In this document: positions 5,405 to 7,998 of the stretch, one piece after another
How positions within the stretch are numbered: position 1 is the first letter of the stretch
Layout: every line of letters starts with the position of its first letter
From: Methanoregulaceae archaeon
GTDB lineage: Archaea > Halobacteriota > Methanomicrobia > Methanomicrobiales > Methanospirillaceae
DNA length: 7,998 nt
Assembly (NCBI GenBank): GCA_028679325.1
Contig: JAJRBS010000145.1
Span: 1-7,998, forward strand
Direction of reading: 5' to 3'
The notes under the pieces: model-generated
Database searches by the model: none
Seen by the model: the letters and a program-made list of their open reading frames with translations, nothing else
Told to the model about the DNA's origin: nothing
Position numbers and translations under genes: made by a program

Positions 5405-5857
5405 GATCACCGAGCGGGGGAGGACCAGCCCGAACATCTCGGTGACCGGGATGTCGCCGAAGTCCCGCGCCGCGAGGTTCCTGACCGTGCCCCTGTCCAC
5501 CACGATGCCGAGGGCTTCGAGAAGGGCTACCGTCTTTCCCGGGGTGCGGGTCCGGGACAGGACCACGCAGAGATCGACCACCGGCGACCCTGTCCGGGTG
5601 TCAGGGTAAAAGGGGGCTTTTGCCGGTGATATGACCCCGCAGGCCCTGCACCGGAACCTCCGCACGATGACACGGATCTCTCTCTCCTTCCCTTCATCGA
5701 GAAGGGTGGCGAAGTTTCGTTCCTTCCGGTCATATCCCGCCAGCTCACCGCCGCATTCCGGGCAGGACTCGAGCACCGGGAACTCCTTTCCTTCCACGGC
5801 CAGAAATCCGCTCTGGACCAGTGCCTGGAGCATGGGCGGGACCTTCACCGGGCGCAT
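5372..5857 (-). CDS. Zinc-ribbon plus HTH-like protein of unknown function, transposase-N-terminus-like
   Basis: I do not recognise a named family. The 161 residues show a four-Cys zinc ribbon (SCPECGG, C32/C35, and RFRCRACG, C70/C73) with about 34 residues between the knuckles. APFYPDTRTGSPVVDLC (81-97) follows, then a helical segment, KTVALLEALGIVVDRGTVRN (108-127), that looks like a helix-turn-helix. This arrangement resembles the N-terminal part of some IS transposases, but no DDE catalytic domain and no terminal inverted repeats are present. It could be a domesticated DNA-binding remnant or an independent regulator. The ATG at 5857 is chosen over a TTG at 5914 because AAAGGAGGTG lies 8 nt before it. 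Its 3' end overlaps the convergent zinc-ribbon membrane gene by 33 bp. It is divergent from fdhA. Confidence 0.77.
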   Translation of the reverse strand: MRPVKVPPMLQALVQSGFLAVEGKEFPVLESCPECGGELAGYDRKERNFATLLDEGKEREIRVIVRRFRCRACGVISPAKAPFYPDTRTGSPVVDLCVVLSRTRTPGKTVALLEALGIVVDRGTVRNLAARDFGDIPVTEMFGLVLPRSVISLSMIGVRDL

Positions 5858-5890
5858 GGCGTGCGCACCTCCTTTCTGCCCACGGGATCC

Positions 5891-5899
5891 TTTTTTATT
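5891..5899 (-). promoter_or_regulatory. Candidate TATA box for the zinc-ribbon/HTH gene
   Basis: Minus-strand AATAAAAAA is centred about 38 nt before the ATG at 5857 and would start transcription near 5869, close to the Shine-Dalgarno. GTATAC at about 5923-5928 is an alternative that would give a longer leader. The choice is uncertain. Confidence 0.35.
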
Positions 5900-6013
5900 C
5901 CGGTGTTCTGCCAATCCTTTGCAGTATACACCTTCATTTTCTTACACCGGCCGATGGCCGCTGGTAATTCACCCACCAATAATAATCAATTTGGACGATG
6001 TTAATCATTACTG

Positions 6014-6021
6014 TTAAATAC
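6014..6021 (+). promoter_or_regulatory. Candidate fdhA promoter with operator-like elements
   Basis: TTAAATAC is at the right distance for a start near 6043, leaving a leader of about 16 nt with GAGGT (6048-6052) six bases before the ATG. A 10-bp palindrome, AGAGATCTCT (6032-6041), lies between the TATA box and the predicted start. TAATCA occurs twice upstream (5983 and 6002). Either could bind a regulator; this is inference. Confidence 0.5.
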
Positions 6022-6058
6022 GGTTCTGGAGAGAGATCTCTGTATCCGAGGTTTTACC

Positions 6059-7998
6059 ATGGACGTAAAGTATGTACAGACGACCTGTCCCTATTGCGGG
6101 ACCGGTTGCGGTTTCAACCTTGTCGTGAAGGACAAGAAGGTTGTCGGTGTGGCGCCGTGGCACCGGAACCCCATCAACCAGGGCAAATTGTGCCCGAAGG
6201 GGAACTATGCCTGGGAGTTCGTCAATTCGCCCGACCGGCTTACGAAGCCGCTCATCAAGAAGGACGGCAAGCTCGTCGAGGCGAGCTGGGACGAGGCCAT
6301 CAAGCTGGTAGCCACCAAGCTGAAGGGCTACAAGCCCGACGAGGTCGGTTTCTTCTCGTCGGCCCGTGTCTCGAACGAGGAGAACTACCTGGTAGCGAAG
6401 TTCGCCCGCGTCGCGGTCAAGACCCCGCACATCGACCACTGCGCGAGGCTTTGCCATGCGAGTACCGTTGCCGGACTCGCCGCCGTGTTCGGGTCCGGTG
6501 CGATGACCAACTCCATTGGTGACATCGCCGACTCGAAGTGCGTCTTTGTTATCGGGTCGAACACCCTCGAACAGCACCCGCTGATCGGGCGGAACATGAT
6601 GATCGCGAAGTCGAGAGGTGCGAAGATGATCGTTGCCGACCCGCGGTTCACGCCGACGGCAAAACAGGCCGACCTGTACCTGCCGTTCTACTCGGGGACC
6701 GATGTCCAGATCTTCAACGGCATGATGCACCAGATCATCAAGAACGGCTGGGAGGACAAGGAGTTCGTCGAGAAGAGGACCAAGGACTTCGACAAGCTCA
6801 AAGCACTGGTCATGCAGGATAAGTACAACCTGGAGAACACCGCCAAGATCAGCGGTATCCCGGCTGACAGGATCCTGAAAGCATCCGAATGGTTCGCCAA
6901 GGCCGAGTCTGCCTGCATCAACTACTCGATGGGCATCACCCAGCACTCCACCGGTGTCGACAACGTCAAGTCGATCGCCAACCTGCAGATGCTCACCGGC
7001 AATCTCGGAAGGCCGGGCACGGGTGTGAATGCTCTCCGTGGCCAGAATAACGTGCAGGGCGCCTGCGACATGGGATGCCTGCCGAACGTGTACTCCGGCT
7101 ACCAGCAGGTCATCAACGAGGAGATGCAGAAGAAGATGAAGACCGCCTGGGGCGTCGACACTATCGCCGAGGGCAAGGTCGGGTACACCGTCACCGACAT
7201 GATCAACGTCGCTGCCGACAAGCCCGGGACCCTCAAGTGCCTGTACATCGTGGGCGAGAACCCGATGCTCTCTGACCCGGACCTCCACCACGTCAAGAAG
7301 GCCTTCGACAACCTCGAGTTCGTCATCGTCCAGGACATCTTCCCGACCGAGACCGCCATGGAAGCAGACGTGGTCCTGCCCGGCTGCTGCTACGCCGAGA
7401 AGGACGGCACCCAGTCCAACACCGAGCGCCGTGTCCAGAAGTGGCGGAAGGCCCAGGACCCGCCCGGCGAGGCTCGCCTCGACTGGCAGATCATCTGCGA
7501 TATCGCCAAGGCCATGGGATACGAGAAGCAGTTCTCGTTCAAGAGCGCAGAGGAGATCTTCGAAGAGATCCGGAAGGTCACACCGTCCTACGCCGGTATC
7601 ACCTACGCCCGGCTGGACAAGGCCGATGCCATTCACTGGCCCTGCCCGACAACCGATCACCCGGGAACACCGATCCTCCACAAGGAGAAGTTCGCCACCC
7701 CCGACGGGCTCGGTATCCTGACCGCTATCGAGTTCAAGTACCCGGCTGAAGTTCCCGACGCCGAGTACCCGCTCATCCTCTCCACCGGCCGCTGCCTCTG
7801 GCAGTTCCACACCGGTTCGATGACCCGCCGTTCCGAAGACCTCGAGCGCGAGGCTCCCACCGGCTGGGTCGAGATCTGCCCCGACGACGCCAAGGCGCTC
7901 GGGATCGTCAACGGCGAGAAGGTCAAAGCTGTCTCCCGCCGCGGACAGATCGAGATCACCGCCAAGGTCACCGAGGATATCAAGAAGGGCGAGGTCTT
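6059..7998 (+). CDS. fdhA: Formate dehydrogenase catalytic (alpha) subunit, 3' end cut by the window
   Basis: Oxidises formate to CO2 at a Mo or W bis-pyranopterin centre; with FdhB it reduces F420 or feeds heterodisulfide reductase in methanogens. The frame from the ATG at 6059 is open for 646 codons to the edge; the family is about 680 residues, so only a short tail is missing. The N-terminal [4Fe-4S] motif is C10-x2-C13-x3-C17-x27-C45, followed by K47. The active-site block DHCARLCHASTVAGL (about 126-140) has C132 (TGC) where E. coli FdhF has selenocysteine, and H133 follows. GSNTLEQHPL, ADPRFTPTA, QMLTGNLGRPGTGVN and VLPGCCYAEKDGTQSNTERR are typical molybdopterin-oxidoreductase blocks. 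The dinucleotide-binding domain begins near residue 567 (YPLILSTGR). C-ending codons dominate, consistent with high expression. An fdhB partner would be expected downstream but is outside the window. Confidence 0.95.
   Translation, partial: MDVKYVQTTCPYCGTGCGFNLVVKDKKVVGVAPWHRNPINQGKLCPKGNYAWEFVNSPDRLTKPLIKKDGKLVEASWDEAIKLVATKLKGYKPDEVGFFSSARVSNEENYLVAKFARVAVKTPHIDHCARLCHASTVAGLAAVFGSGAMTNSIGDIADSKCVFVIGSNTLEQHPLIGRNMMIAKSRGAKMIVADPRFTPTAKQADLYLPFYSGTDVQIFNGMMHQIIKNGWEDKEFVEKRTKDFDKLKALVMQDKYNLENTAKISGIPADRILKASEWFAKAESACINYSMGITQHSTGVDNVKSIANLQMLTGNLGRPGTGVNALRGQNNVQGACDMGCLPNVYSGYQQVINEEMQKKMKTAWGVDTIAEGKVGYTVTDMINVAADKPGTLKCLYIVGENPMLSDPDLHHVKKAFDNLEFVIVQDIFPTETAMEADVVLPGCCYAEKDGTQSNTERRVQKWRKAQDPPGEARLDWQIICDIAKAMGYEKQFSFKSAEEIFEEIRKVTPSYAGITYARLDKADAIHWPCPTTDHPGTPILHKEKFATPDGLGILTAIEFKYPAEVPDAEYPLILSTGRCLWQFHTGSMTRRSEDLEREAPTGWVEICPDDAKALGIVNGEKVKAVSRRGQIEITAKVTEDIKKGEV

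Noticed and set aside
5858..5914. TTG-initiated extension of the zinc-ribbon/HTH gene
   Set aside because: It would bury the strong AAAGGAGGTG that lies 8 nt before the ATG at 5857, and the extra residues are Lys/Arg/Gly-rich without structure.
6443..6460. Selenocysteine codon at the FdhA active site
   Set aside because: The codon at 6452-6454 is TGC, an ordinary cysteine, and no in-frame TGA occurs in the visible gene.
6014..7810. 598-codon open frame on the minus strand across fdhA
   Set aside because: It is the antisense shadow of fdhA. The C/G-ending codon bias of the sense strand suppresses antisense stops, and the translation is Val/Leu/Asp/Gly-rich with no domain. The sense frame has every FdhA motif.

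Overview
The window is from a methanogenic archaeon, most likely of the order Methanomicrobiales. The evidence is a two-repeat TATA-binding protein, archaeal TATA boxes in front of genes, a pair of methanofuran-biosynthesis genes (mfnD and mfnF) and an F420-type formate dehydrogenase catalytic subunit. Coding sequence is GC-rich with C/G-ending codons, while promoters are AT-rich. The family placement is inferred from gene content and protein style; no database was searched.

Layout. 1-461 (minus) is the 5' part of a secreted, repeat-containing protein that runs off the left edge. Divergent from it, 632-1192 (plus) encodes TBP, with a promoter that predicts a leaderless mRNA and a second TATA-like element over the start codon. 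A small winged-helix regulator follows (1290-1664, plus) behind a very strong palindromic TATA box. A hairpin region at 1663-1695 separates it from the convergent pair surE-rpiA (3269-1774, minus), whose genes overlap by 4 nt. Divergent from surE is a plus-strand operon of mfnD (3358-4248), mfnF (4245-5183) and a small membrane zinc-ribbon gene (5159-5404). The last of these has no ATG/GTG/TTG start near its strong Shine-Dalgarno sequence and appears to begin with ACG. A minus-strand gene of unknown function (5857-5372), with a four-Cys zinc ribbon resembling a transposase N-terminus, overlaps its tail. The right quarter is fdhA (6059 onward), cut by the window edge at about 646 residues.

How the genes relate. 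MfnD joins glutamate to tyramine and MfnF condenses the furan unit with the glutamyl-tyramine, so these two make part of the C1 carrier methanofuran. FdhA oxidises formate, which feeds the same methanogenic pathway with electrons. SurE and RpiA are nucleotide and pentose-phosphate enzymes. TBP and the adjacent regulator form a small transcription locus. Three real genes (the secreted repeat protein, the zinc-ribbon membrane protein and fdhA) are easy to miss because they are cut by an edge or lack a normal start codon. Several long antisense reading frames are shadows. No RNA gene, CRISPR array or complete mobile element was seen.
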